Of a stretch of DNA of 22,763 bases, positions 9,550 to 17,759 are shown in pieces. Below the pieces are notes generated by a model that was given only the letters and a program-made list of their open reading frames with translations, was not told the DNA's origin and made no database searches. The translations under genes and the position numbers were made by a program. Positions within the stretch are counted from its first letter, which is position 1, and the number at the start of each line of letters is the position of its first letter. Origin of the DNA: Gnetum montanum (taxonomy: Eukaryota > Streptophyta > Gnetopsida > Gnetales > Gnetaceae); assembly GCA_015680685.1 (NCBI GenBank), contig MNCI01015001.1:111092-133854 (forward strand), written 5' to 3'.

Positions 9550-10361
9550 ATCCCAAAGGAAATTTCTGGGGTCCCCACTATCCCCACGCACACACATTGC
9601 CCCCAAAAATCTCTTCCACCAAAGGGCGTAACCAAGAACATTTGAACTGAAATGGGGGAGGAGGCCCTTGGTGATGCCTCCCAAGACTACAAAGAATGAA
9701 GCAGTGATCCAATACATGTTGTTCCTTCCCTAACACATGGACATCAAATTGTAGTAAAAATTCAAAATTGATCCAAACCCGGTCTATCCTAGAGAGAACC
9801 CAATCTTTACCGCATCTCTTGTTGCTCCACGTGAAGCGGCAATTTGTAATATCCATATCCACCAGGGTATGGATATCCAAGAAATTCTAAATTCATGGGT
9901 CCCAAGAGGGATAAAGTAGTCTATTTCCAACTTCTCCCAAGGGTGCAAACGCTAGTTGAAGTCCCCAACAATGACCCACTACCATTTGTCAGGAATTAGG
10001 GCTACCACCCGATCCAACTCTTGTAACCTAAGCTCCCACATTTGGGCCCCATAGAAATTAGTTAACTAGATTCCACTTAAAGGAAAAATAACTATAATAC
10101 TCTAACTGGAGGAATCCCTTAGGATCATTAGTGGCTTAGCTAGGATGGCCAAACCCCTCGCATGCCCCTCACACAACACCATCTGCAAATTCCATCCCTC
10201 CCACCGCAAGTGATAAGCCTCTAAACTCTGCAACTTCATTTCCTGGAGACAAAGAACATTGCACGTCTCACTTTGCACAATCTTTTTTACACAATCTCTT
10301 TTAGGGTATTACTTTTGTAGGATGTACCCTGACCCCTACAATTCGAGAATAGAATCTTCAT
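9550..10361 (-). pseudogene. LINE B: AP-like endonuclease (ORF2 N-terminus)
   Basis: ORF2 starts with ATG at 10361-10359 (MKILFSNCRGQGTSYK), where the homologous copies D and C read MKIFSCNCGGQG and MKIFSWNCWG. Then come NVLCLQEMKL (catalytic Glu of the QE.KL motif), IVGDFN*RLHPWEK, and at 9578-9880 CRFTWSNKRCGKDW, LSRIDRVW and LDHCFI. The last motif is normally SDH; here Ser is Leu but Asp-His remain. This domain nicks target DNA to prime reverse transcription. A frameshift near 10290 and several stops disable it. Confidence 0.87.
10358..10361 (-). promoter_or_regulatory. ORF1 stop / ORF2 start overlap (ATGA), LINE B
   Basis: On the minus strand ORF1 ends ...FVGHA with TGA overlapping the ATG of MKILFSNC. 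Confidence 0.72.
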
Positions 10362-11314
10362 GCATGACCTACAAAACGCTTGTTGTAGACCTCTTTCAAG
10401 GTCAGTTGCATTCGCAGGTCAATATTCAACTGTCTTCTTGCTGCAGACAAGTGGACCAAAAGGTCAACAAAGCCTACTTAACCCCAACAAAATAGGGAAG
10501 CTTTCAAGGTCATCTAACCCACGTGGTATCACTTTTGGCATAAAGAGCAAAGGTCCCCCATGGACAACCAAAACCCAATCCCCCAATAGGGGAAGCTCCA
10601 CCCCCTTTTTTGTTGAGGAGGCGATTGGGGAGGTAATCAAGGAGACATCAACCCCTTTCGAGGATTGTCCCCAACCACACCACCCCAACACCAAGAGCAA
10701 CTTGCACCCCTTGGGCAATAGCCACCTGGGCCTGTGGGCACCCCTAGTGCCCCACCCATATCCATTCTCCACCCTGCAGTGCCAACACTTTTGGAGAAGC
10801 TTTGCCATTACCTTGATGATAGTAGGTAGCCACCCCATGCCTACTCTTCCCACAAAGGAAACAACCACTCCCTAGTGGAACAAAGTCCAACTGTTCCTCA
10901 ACCAGTTCTCATACTTGACAAGAGTTATCTCTTCACCCACCAAGAGTCCAAAACAATTTCCTTAACTAGATCCTTTGATGATAAAGACCTCCACACAGAA
11001 CCGAGCAAACCCCATCCTCTCCATGGAGGTTGTGAATCTATCGAATGAGATGAACTCCCCAAATAAACCAGCCAAAGTTCTAAGGAAATTCAAACTCCAC
11101 ATCTCCTAGGGAATCCTGGAAATGCATATCCAAACCTATGCCTTAGAGAAGAGGTCTGCCTCTCAGTGAGCCCCCAATCTCCACAGCACAAGCGTAAGCC
11201 CTTTGGTGCTGTAAACCCAACCACCCCCCCCAAAAAAGCACATTGTCATGATCCTCCAAAGTTTTAAACACGAATAGCAAGAGGTCCTCCAAAAGGCTAC
11301 AAACCTCCACCTCC

Positions 11315-11384
11315 TTCAAACCCCAAGCATCAGAGGTCCACTTCCTAACTTCAAACCCCAAGCATCAAAGGTCCACTCCCTAAC
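11315..11384 (-). repeat. 35-bp tandem duplication inside LINE B ORF1
   Basis: Units 11315-11349 and 11350-11384 are nearly identical, both starting TTCAAACCCCAAGCATCA and differing at two positions. Because 35 is not a multiple of three, the second unit shifts the ORF1 frame. Reading on the minus strand, DAWGLK occurs in both units but in different frames relative to what follows. Confidence 0.9.
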
Positions 11385-11727
11385 TAAATCCAGTTTAGGT
11401 CAGGCCTCGGAAGACACAAACTTACCAATTAAGCTATGCTCCATGGTACAGACCTCATCCCCCGGTGGCCCGCAAACCTAAAGCCACATCGCCCTCTCTT
11501 TCCGAGAGCAAGCTTTGATAACCCATCCCCTGGTCGCTAGCCTACCCCCAACAAACCCAAACCCACCACCACACCATCACCCCTAGCTGCACCACTGCAA
11601 ACGCCGAGACCACCCTCCTCAAAGTTGCCAGCACCAACCCCCTCGTTGGACCTAGCACTTGTACCCACACCCGCGTCAACGCCACCCTACTACCCATGGT
11701 TCTTTCCATTTTATTCTTTGTTTCTTG

Positions 11728-12080
11728 TTGGCATTGGTCTGAGAACCCCTTTAAATGCTTAATCTATGGATTTGAATCTTGATTCTTATTTATATATCTT
11801 CTCTAGTTTGATTCTCTTATCTTTCTGTATGTTCAATGGAGGGGGGAAATCTATTGTGTTAATTTATGGTTATTAAATTGTATGGTAAATGTTAGTGATT
11901 TTTCTTATCTCTACTATTGGTAAATTGGATAGTTTGATTAATTTTATTTTAAGTTAACAGAATTTAGTTAAGATGATTTTGTACTGAGTGTTCCTGGAAA
12001 AAAAATTACTATTATGCCATTGAAGGAATTTGAAATTATTGAATGTTTCTTGTGGGCAACTAATTGGTTGATCAGACTGT
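11728..12080 (+). repeat. Dispersed repeat Y, diverged partner of 925-1280
   Basis: This is collinear with repeat X. The best shared piece is GTTAATTTATGGTTAT near 11860-11876, flanked by matching GGATTTGAATCT, ATCTTTCTGTATGTT and TACTATTGGTAAA stretches. It begins just outside the 5' end of LINE B, while X lies just upstream of LINE A, so X and Y flank the A/B block as direct repeats about 10.8 kb apart. No coding capacity. Confidence 0.6.
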
Positions 12081-12894
12081 TAATGAACAATGTTTGATAT
12101 ATTTGCAGTTTGAGGAAATCAGAATTTGACTTTTACATAAGCAAAATACAGATCTATGCACCATATGAGAGGAATCTTATACAGATTTTCACAGTAGCTA
12201 TTTGTTTTTCATGACTGTCTTTCATTTCAGAAATCAGCATTGGTTGAAACTAAAATCTGAATATGGTATTTTCTGCCAGTCAAACATGATTCGTTTTATT
12301 TACCTTTTAATACTGCTGGAATACTAGAAAATCAGAAATTATACTTAAGGAGCAATAGAATTTATTCCAGGGCTCTGTTCAAAGCTTACGATGGTTATTG
12401 ATGAGAAAATCAAAATTCATTTATTCATTAGCATAAGCAACATTGAAGGCACCAAAGCTGATGTTGTTACTTTATTAGCAACTGATATTCTACGTAGTGA
12501 GTATGAGAAAAAAAATATCAAATTATTCATTGCCATTATTTATTATGGTTCGTTGATTGTTGCTTCTTCTAGTTGCTTTGATTTTTCCATTACAGTTTTG
12601 ATAATTTGCTTTGTGAATTATGATTCCATATAATTCGTCTTAGCCAGCTAGCCATTCATTAAACAAGTTTATTAATGTCCACAATCTAATTTCTGATTTT
12701 TCTTTTTGCTAAATCAAATATCTTGTATCATTGGTAGCTATACCATGAATAAATTTATAGATGGTACTAATATTGTATCATCCATAGTTTGCATATTTTT
12801 TCTCTTTGCAAGATGTTTCAAATCATACTAGATTCATCATCAGTTGCAATTGATTTCTGAAGGATTAGAGAGAGAATAAACAGCATTACAATTA

Positions 12895-13100
12895 GCAACT
12901 AGTTGAGATATAGTTTTAGGGAAAAATGGCTAGTTACAGGGAAAATGAAAAATGAAAAAAAATTAAAGATATAAAAGCTACAATAAAAAATAACTAGTTG
13001 TAGGAGAAAAGAAATAAGAAAGAATGAAAAACCAAAGAAAAAGAAAAAATTTTACATGTCATAATGGCTACAATATAATTGGCTAGTTGTAAGAAAAAAA
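12895..13100 (+). repeat. A-rich degenerate tandem repeat
   Basis: A-rich units each begin with an (A/G)CTAGTT core, at 12899, 12930, 12994 and 13083, and carry a GGCTACAATA-like core before the next unit. Spacing is irregular (31, 64 and 89 bp) and the sequence between cores is poly-purine. It is probably an old minisatellite or an A-rich transposon tail. No gene function is evident. Confidence 0.5.
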
Positions 13101-13375
13101 GTAGCACAAATAGGAGGGTAGGGAAAATAGGGGGTACAAGAGGTTATAGTTCAATTTCAAATTACAATTTATTATGTTTATAAATAATATGTTTTCTTTT
13201 AGTTTTAATTCCATATGACGCATTATGTTTAGTAATGCATAATCTAAGATTTCTACTGTGAATTGATTCAGTTAACTAGCATGTTGTTGAGCTATAAAGC
13301 TATGGATATGATTACAGCTTTTAAGGTATCTCAAATGCATAGTGAACATCAAGAGATGTGAATCATCAACCATTT

Positions 13376-13545
13376 AAAAAAGGATCACCACCTGAAGCCA
13401 TGGTGCTCATCCTACTAAGGAGGGGCCTGGGAGAGTTAGTAGATGAGCAAAAGCCTAACCTCTTGGAGTGGCTGCACCCAAGCTCAAACCCAAGTCTTCG
13501 ACTTGAGAGACAAGCACCTTACCATCACTCCAAATGACAGTCCTT
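13376..13545 (-). mobile_element. tRNA-derived SINE-like element
   Basis: On the minus strand the 5' end holds a tRNA-like promoter: an A-box-like TGGAGTGATGG and a B-box-like GGTTTGAGC about 30-40 bases later, followed by an unrelated body and a short T-run (TTTTTT) at the 3' end. The flanks carry a candidate target-site duplication, ATCAACCATT (13365-13374) and ATCAATCATT (13546-13555), with one mismatch. A 3' T-run rather than an A-tail is known for the plant Au-type SINEs. Family assignment would need a repeat library. Confidence 0.6.
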
Positions 13546-13889
13546 ATCAATCATTAGTCATTTGCATTATATAATGTTATATGTTTATAGTTTACTTTTT
13601 ATGCTGAACTGATGGTTGTCAATGTTGATCGGAATGTAAGTTGAGTTTCTAATGATTAATTAATTGTTTGAGAAAAACATTCACCCTTGCATTTTTCAAG
13701 CAGCATTTTCAGGGCTCTTGAGTGTTATAGTTTCTCAAAACTGCAAATTAAAAATTTGATTAAAATTCCTACCTTTTTAATTGGCATCATCTAAATTACT
13801 ACATATGAATTTAGAAAAGGTTGCAATTACATTTTAATCTCCTTAAAGTTATGCAATATAAATATTTATTTTGGGATGATTACCATTAC

Positions 13890-14003
13890 CTCAGATATAT
13901 CATCTTCTCCAACAACTCCAAAAGGAATGATTTTCGCACCAAACCTGGCAGCTGTGCGAACAAATTCAGAATTCTTTGGCCAAACTAATTTGTACTGCTC
14001 ACC
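13890..14003 (-). CDS. PES1-like: Acyltransferase exon C (114 nt)
   Basis: The acceptor is GACAACGAAG and the donor CTGAG/gtaatg. It encodes 38 codons, GEQYKLVWPKNSEF ... IIPFGVVGEDDISE, which continue directly from EALHRK of exon B. The next exon is not recognisable in the following 13.8 kb. Confidence 0.85.
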
Positions 14004-14795
14004 CTTCGTTGTCAAAACATTTCAAATATATAAATAACATGACACAATGATAATCTATTCGGAATTTTAAAAGAATATGATTTGGACGCCATTTGATTTT
14101 TTAAGAGAAAAATCCCAACGCACATGTTTTTTACTTCTAAAAGGAAACAGCAATCCTTGATTAGGGATATATATATCTGAAACGCATACCTTCCTGTGCA
14201 GAGCTTCACGAACTCCTCCAGGATATAGCAGAACATGTGATCTTGAAGCCAGAAGTTTATAAAGACCTTTCACCGAGACAGGCACTGGACCAAAAAGCCT
14301 CACTGTATCCATAGTGTTGGGATCAACTAACCATTCTTCCAGCTTTGGGTCAAAAATTAGTGGATGAGCTATTCCACGAATTAAAATATTCTTCTTCTTG
14401 ATAAATTCAAAAATTAAGGACGGCAGCTCTAAACCAAAGAGCATGTGATATCCAACTAGCAGAACAGGACCATCTTCTGGAATTCCATCAAGTCCTCTAA
14501 CGATTGTTCCATTTTCTAAAGTTGAAAACATAACCGGACTTGTTGCACTGAGAAATAACCTTAACATTTAACAACTTATACCTTTCAGATGACCGAAACG
14601 CCCGCAAAATGGGTTGCTATCTCTTTAAAATGTGAAAGCGTTCAAATTACTATAATAATACCTTGTATCTTGACGGTAAGCTTTTTCAAATTCTTGTACG
14701 GTTAGTGCAACATAATCCAATGCATGGTCATATATTTTTGATCGCCGATAAAATACAGCACCCTTAATAATAGTTGCTAGGTTTATTCCACCTTC
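13890..14795 (-). CDS. PES1-like: Phytyl ester synthase-like acyltransferase (DAGAT family), three internal exons
   Basis: Partial gene. Exons in transcript order are 14795-14662, 14547-14190 and 14003-13890, joined by introns of 114 and 186 bp with GT-AG ends. Splice phases fit (0, 2, 0) and give 202 uninterrupted codons. The product matches the acyltransferase half of plant esterase/lipase/thioesterase-like proteins (PES1/PES2 in Arabidopsis), plastid enzymes that move fatty acyl groups to phytol or diacylglycerol during chlorophyll breakdown and stress. Diagnostic sequence: ATSPVM, GPVLLVGYHMLFGLEL (His acceptor motif), RGIAHPLIF, LLYPGGVREALHRKGEQYKL (the PGG..E motif of the DAGAT family) and AKIIPFGVVGEDD. 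The N-terminal hydrolase-like half and the C-terminus must lie in exons outside the window or beyond long introns. I see no disabling change. Confidence 0.88.
14190..14547 (-). CDS. PES1-like: Acyltransferase exon B (358 nt), catalytic region
   Basis: The acceptor is TTATTTCTCAG and the donor AGGAAG/gtatgc. One base completes the split Ser codon, followed by 119 codons from ATSPVM to EALHRK. It includes the GYHMLFGLE histidine motif and YPGGVREA. An ATG at 14567 lies upstream of the acceptor in the intron and is not the true start. Confidence 0.88.
14662..14795 (-). CDS. PES1-like: Acyltransferase exon A (134 nt)
   Basis: The acceptor ...TTTAAATACAG precedes GAAGGTGG and the donor is ACAAG/gtatta. 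It encodes 44 codons plus two bases (EGGINLATIIKG ... EFEKAYRQDT), the linker between the hydrolase-like and acyltransferase halves. The split codon AG+T is completed by the next exon as Ser. Confidence 0.85.
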
Positions 14796-14984
14796 CTGTA
14801 TTTAAAATATTAAGCAGAAATTATCATCTAACATATTATTCATTAGAAAATTACATAGGATAAAAAATGGCTTTCAACACAATGTCTAGAATTCTCACAC
14901 GTTTATGAAATGAAAACTCGAATTAAATAAGGACGAACTATAATATGTTCCATCAAATCGTGATTGATCTTTTGGTTGTCTCTC

Positions 14985-15300
14985 TTTTTTTTTTTTTTTA
15001 AATCTCGTTTTGTTAAAAATGATCAGGAATATATTACAGCCAAAAAATAGTTACAATCATCAGGAGAGAGGGGAGGAACACCCCCAAAAACAGCGATAAT
15101 GTGGCGGGCTCCCCCAGTCTTAGTACTTAAAAACACACCTTCTAAATTGAAATAGTATCTCTCAACCTTGACAATGTGGTGGTCTTGGAGTGTACAAGTT
15201 TTAAGGATGCATTCTTGCAAGGCAATTTTGTATTTTACAACGGCTTCATAATCATGAGGCTTCTTGGATAAGGATAAAGATGAGAAAATATGACCCATGG
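14985..15300 (-). mobile_element. Retroposon 3' end with oligo-A tail
   Basis: On the minus strand a body of about 300 bp ends GATTGTAACTATTTTTTGGC, a TGTAATATATTCCTGATC stretch and a run of about 15 A (14988-15002), the hallmark of target-primed retroposition. A 91-codon frame (15023-15298, minus) covers the body and includes a GGARHIIAVFGGVPPLSPDD stretch, but I recognise no protein. The element is not obviously copy A-D family. It lies upstream of acyltransferase exon A on that gene's strand. No clear target-site duplication was found. Confidence 0.6.
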
Positions 15301-15359
15301 TCCTTTAATTCCATGGATTCTAGTATTTGGAAATCGGTTTGTAAACATTGACTCATTAT

Positions 15360-15369
15360 TAGTGCACTT
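15360..15369 (+). repeat. SINE target-site duplication, left copy
   Basis: TAGTGCACTT, identical to 15522-15531 immediately after the A-tail of the SINE. Confidence 0.85.
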
Positions 15370-15521
15370 CTTGGGCAGCAGTTGTATAGCTCAACTGGTT
15401 GGCTCACATGCTTTGCACCTTGGAGGTACTAGTTCGAATCCTAGTATCAGCATCCTAAATGCTAGCTTGGTGACATGTTCCAAGTATAGATAAAGCAATC
15501 AAGTATTCTCTCTTTAAAAAA
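15370..15521 (+). mobile_element. tRNA-derived SINE with perfect target-site duplication
   Basis: The 152-bp element is flanked by identical TAGTGCACTT copies (15360-15369 and 15522-15531). Near the 5' end is an A box TAGCTCAACTGG (15387-15398) and 33 bases further a B box AGTTCGAATCC (15431-15441), the internal RNA polymerase III promoter of tRNA-derived SINEs. The tRNA-like head is followed by an unrelated body and a tail CTTTAAAAAA. It is non-autonomous and would have depended on a LINE for transposition. The intact duplication suggests it is among the youngest insertions in the window. Confidence 0.88.
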
Positions 15522-15531
15522 TAGTGCACTT
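15522..15531 (+). repeat. SINE target-site duplication, right copy
   Basis: TAGTGCACTT, identical to 15360-15369 immediately before the SINE head. Confidence 0.85.
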
Positions 15532-16161
15532 TAGATTGATCAAAATGGCAACATAGACTACCAACATATGTTTAACACGAACAGATGGGGAAAATGGGAG
15601 CAGGAGTGAGAGCAGGAACAGGAGCAAGAGGGGACGTCGAAGCCGGGGTAGGACTAGGAGTAGGCATGGGTGCCGAAGCAGGGTCTAGACTAAAGGCCAA
15701 GGTGGGAGTTGGTGACCTAGGAAGCGGGCACGCTGGCACGTGCAGTGCATTTGGGTAGAGCGGAAGTGGTCCAACTGAGAGTCTGTGGAATGATGAGAGG
15801 CTGAAAGGCTTCTTTGGGTCTCTGGTTCAAACAAACAGCTCATTGCGTGCAGAGGTTGACCATTTGCCACCGAAAGGTGTTCAGACGGCAAAACACAGCC
15901 TCATTGGCCACTTTGTGTCCAAGGGGGTTCAGCCCAAATTGGAACTAATTCGCAAGTGGGATCTGACAATGTGGGGATTGGAATCTATGGGAGTTCAATG
16001 CCTTTCTGAGGATCTCCTCCTTTTCATGTTTCAAAATGTGGAGGACCGTGACTAGGTCCTCCTATGTAGGCCATGGTTCTTTGGGGCTCAAGGCCTAGCA
16101 TTAACGTCATGGAGGCCTAGGGCACATCAAGATCCAAACTTGTTCTTAAGGGCACCAATTT

Positions 16162-16189
16162 GGATCTATGTCTTAGGATCTGTGTCTTA
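16162..16189 (+). repeat. 14-bp tandem duplication inside LINE D ORF1
   Basis: GGATCTATGTCTTA (16162-16175) is followed directly by GGATCTGTGTCTTA (16176-16189). The extra 14 bases shift the frame exactly where the DUF4283 reading passes from one frame (APIWI) to another (LGLPWEAW), so this duplication explains the frameshift. Confidence 0.9.
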
Positions 16190-17006
16190 GGTCTCCCATG
16201 GGAGGCTTGGACGCCGAAGTTTATCCAATCGTTTGCTGCTTTCTTTGGGGAGTTTATCACGCTAGATAAATTCACGTCTTCTCTAAAGCGCATGGGGTTT
16301 GCACGGTTTTGTGTTTGGAGGTCTTTGGCTCCAAAGGATCTACTTAAGGAGGTTGTTCTGGCATTCCCCTCAAGGGAGGAATGCATCGCAATTGAACACG
16401 AGAATCTACTATCCAAGGTGCTTGACCCAACACCCAAAAGTGGTCCATGTCGATTTTTTGCTAAACCAGGTCACTCCATGGAAACCTATCATGCCAAAAA
16501 GAGTGGGGCTGCAAAGGATGCAGACACAAATGGTTGGATAGAAGTGCAAAGGAAGGGGCATACAAGAGGTGTGCCAGCTACTAGGAAGATGGATGGGGAT
16601 GTGGAGCCTCCTTCGCAGAAGGTGGTTCCAAGCCTCGTCCCCACAGCTACGCTAGTGAGGCAGGGATGGGGACGTCTCAAGGGACTAGCGAGGCTGAGGA
16701 GCCTGCTAGTCCGGTTCTAGAAGGTGCTTTTGCCATGCCTCTAGAGCCAGTGTCATAGGGGAAGCTGTCGCAAGGAAAGGAGCAGGCCCCATCAAGTAGT
16801 TGGGCTACTGTTGTCCATGATGCTAGCTGGGGTGGCGCAGAGCCTAGTCCTGGCAACAGCAAGGGGTTTCGTGTCTTGATGGACCCTACTAAAGTGGGAC
16901 GACCATCTACTCCGCTAGTGAGGAATTGCCAAACACAACTACAGCTCAATTTGGGAATCCATAAGACTTTGAAAGAATTCTACTGCAAACGCACTGCCGA
17001 TAGACA

Positions 17007-17010
17007 ATGA
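17007..17010 (+). promoter_or_regulatory. ORF1 stop / ORF2 start overlap (ATGA), LINE D
   Basis: The TGA at 17008-17010 ends ORF1 (...TADRQ) and overlaps the ATG at 17007-17009 that starts the endonuclease. The same ATGA arrangement occurs in copies B and C. Confidence 0.75.
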
Positions 17011-17759
17011 AGATTTTCTCATGCAATTGTGGGGGACAAGGCACCCCCTATAAGAGACGTGTCCTAAAAGAGTTTGTGCATATAGATAACTGTAACGTTG
17101 TTTGCCTTCAAGAAACAAAGCTACAAAGACAAGAATTTGATAATTTACATTGGGACGGTTGGCAAGTGCATCAAGTTGTCTGTCGACATAGGGTTGGGGG
17201 TCTGGCTGTGTTGTCTAAGATTCCTTTCACCCTAGTGGATGCTTCCAACTAGAGCATTACAATTCATCTTTCCTCGCTTGGAGTTTGAATTTCTAACTTC
17301 TATGAAGAACAAGTTTAGGAGCGGCAACTGAGAGAGCTCAACAAACTTGTTGGCCTTATGACCAACACAAAGCATTGGATTATTGTTGGAGATTTTAACC
17401 AAAGGTTGCATGCTTGGGAAAAGACGAGCGGGCATTGCACCCCACCTATCGAAGCCGACCATTTTCTGCAATTCTTGCACCGGCATGCCATGGTGGGCAT
17501 GGGTATTGATAATTGTAGCTTTACATGGAGCAATAGACGAAAAGGTGCTACCAGGATCATGTCTAGGATTGATCGGGTGTGGGTTGGTATGACCATTTTG
17601 TTACAGAACATGCAAGTCACCAGAACTGAACATAGAACCTCTGATCACAAGTTGCTAGTTTGTCATATAGGAATGGTGTCGCGTCCAAAGATTTCATGTT
17701 TCAAGTTTGAGAGAACATGGCTTGCAAAGCCTTGGCTTTGACCGCTTGTTCAAGCTATT
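17007..17759 (+). pseudogene. LINE D: AP-like endonuclease (ORF2 N-terminus)
   Basis: One continuous frame from ATG at 17007, broken only by TAG 17250, TGA 17286, TAG 17316 and TGA 17739. Motifs in order: MKIFSCNCGGQGTPYKRR (active-site Asn), NVVCLQETKL (catalytic Glu), WIIVGDFNQRLHAWEK (Asp and Asn), CSFTWSNRRKG, MSRIDRVWVG and TSDHKLLVCHIG (catalytic Asp-His pair). All expected catalytic residues of the exonuclease/endonuclease/phosphatase fold are present, making this the best-kept endonuclease in the window. Homology to copy A continues a few codons past the last TGA (LAKPWL*PLV against LQKPWLQLLV). Confidence 0.9.

Larger units (their letters stand above)
10358..11480 (-). pseudogene. 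LINE B: ORF1 (DUF4283-like nucleic-acid-binding protein)
   Basis: The minus strand gives MEHSLIGKFVSS, PKLDLVREWTFDAWGLK, EVCSLLEDLLLFVFKTLED and, after a stop, frames carrying SSKDLVKEIVLD. This is the N-terminal DUF4283-type domain seen in ORF1 of plant LINEs. The C-terminus is well kept: LNIDLRMQLTLKEVYNKRF, ending GHA and a TGA that overlaps the ORF2 start as ATGA. A 35-bp tandem duplication at 11315-11384 breaks the frame inside DUF4283. I could not find a convincing CCHC knuckle in this copy. The protein would package element RNA. Confidence 0.75.
5720..11690 (-). mobile_element. LINE copy B (nearly full-length, decayed)
   Basis: A minus-strand LINE remnant of about 6 kb containing every module found in this family: ORF1 (11480 down to 10360), endonuclease (10361 to about 9550), linker and RT (9450 to 8320), thumb (8320 to 7800), zf-RVT (7600 to 7440), the unknown block (7445 to 6906) and the coiled-coil/CPY block (6674 to 5900). 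The 5' leader, about 11480-11690, is G/T-rich on the coding strand. The right edge is set by the onset of repeat Y near 11728. The left edge meets copy A between 5700 and 5900. No target-site duplication was found. Stops, frameshifts and a 35-bp duplication make it inactive. Confidence 0.87.
11690..13885. other. AT-rich non-coding stretch, probable intron
   Basis: I find no gene here. On the minus strand the region lies downstream of the third acyltransferase exon, and I found no further exon in it, so it is probably a long intron. It holds repeat Y (11728-12080), an A-rich degenerate tandem repeat (about 12895-13100) and a minus-strand SINE-like element (13376-13545). An open frame at 12391-12633 on the plus strand encodes only low-complexity hydrophobic sequence and looks fortuitous. 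Confidence 0.55.
15843..17010 (+). pseudogene. LINE D: ORF1 (DUF4283-like plus CCHC remnant)
   Basis: Frame pieces give KHSLIGHFVSKGVQPKLELI, LLLFMFQNVEDRD, PWFFGAQGLALTSWRPRA, APIWI, then GLPWEAWTPKF, FFGEFITLDKFT and FARFCVWRSL. This is a full DUF4283-type domain. A zinc-knuckle remnant follows near 16448: CRFFAKPGHSMETY has the CCHC spacing, but the second Cys is Phe and the last is Tyr. The C-terminus reads GFRVLMDP and LNLGIHKTLKEFYCKR, ending in a TGA (17008-17010) that overlaps the ORF2 ATG. A 14-bp duplication at 16162-16189 and another shift near 16660 break the frame. Confidence 0.85.

Noticed and set aside
10360-10875. 171-codon plus-strand frame
   Set aside because: It is antisense to LINE B ORF1; the minus strand carries the conserved ORF1 C-terminus and the ATGA junction.
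12391-12633. 80-codon open frame on the plus strand as a gene
   Set aside because: It lies in AT-rich intron-like DNA, has no homology I can see and ends in low-complexity hydrophobic residues. Such frames are expected by chance.
15387-15441. A functional tRNA gene
   Set aside because: A and B boxes are present but the sequence does not fold into a full cloverleaf with an acceptor stem. The A-tail and flanking duplication show a SINE.
14957-15545. GATTGATC on both sides of the A-tailed retroposon as its target-site duplication
   Set aside because: The copies are not adjacent to the element's ends, and an 8-base match over this span can occur by chance.
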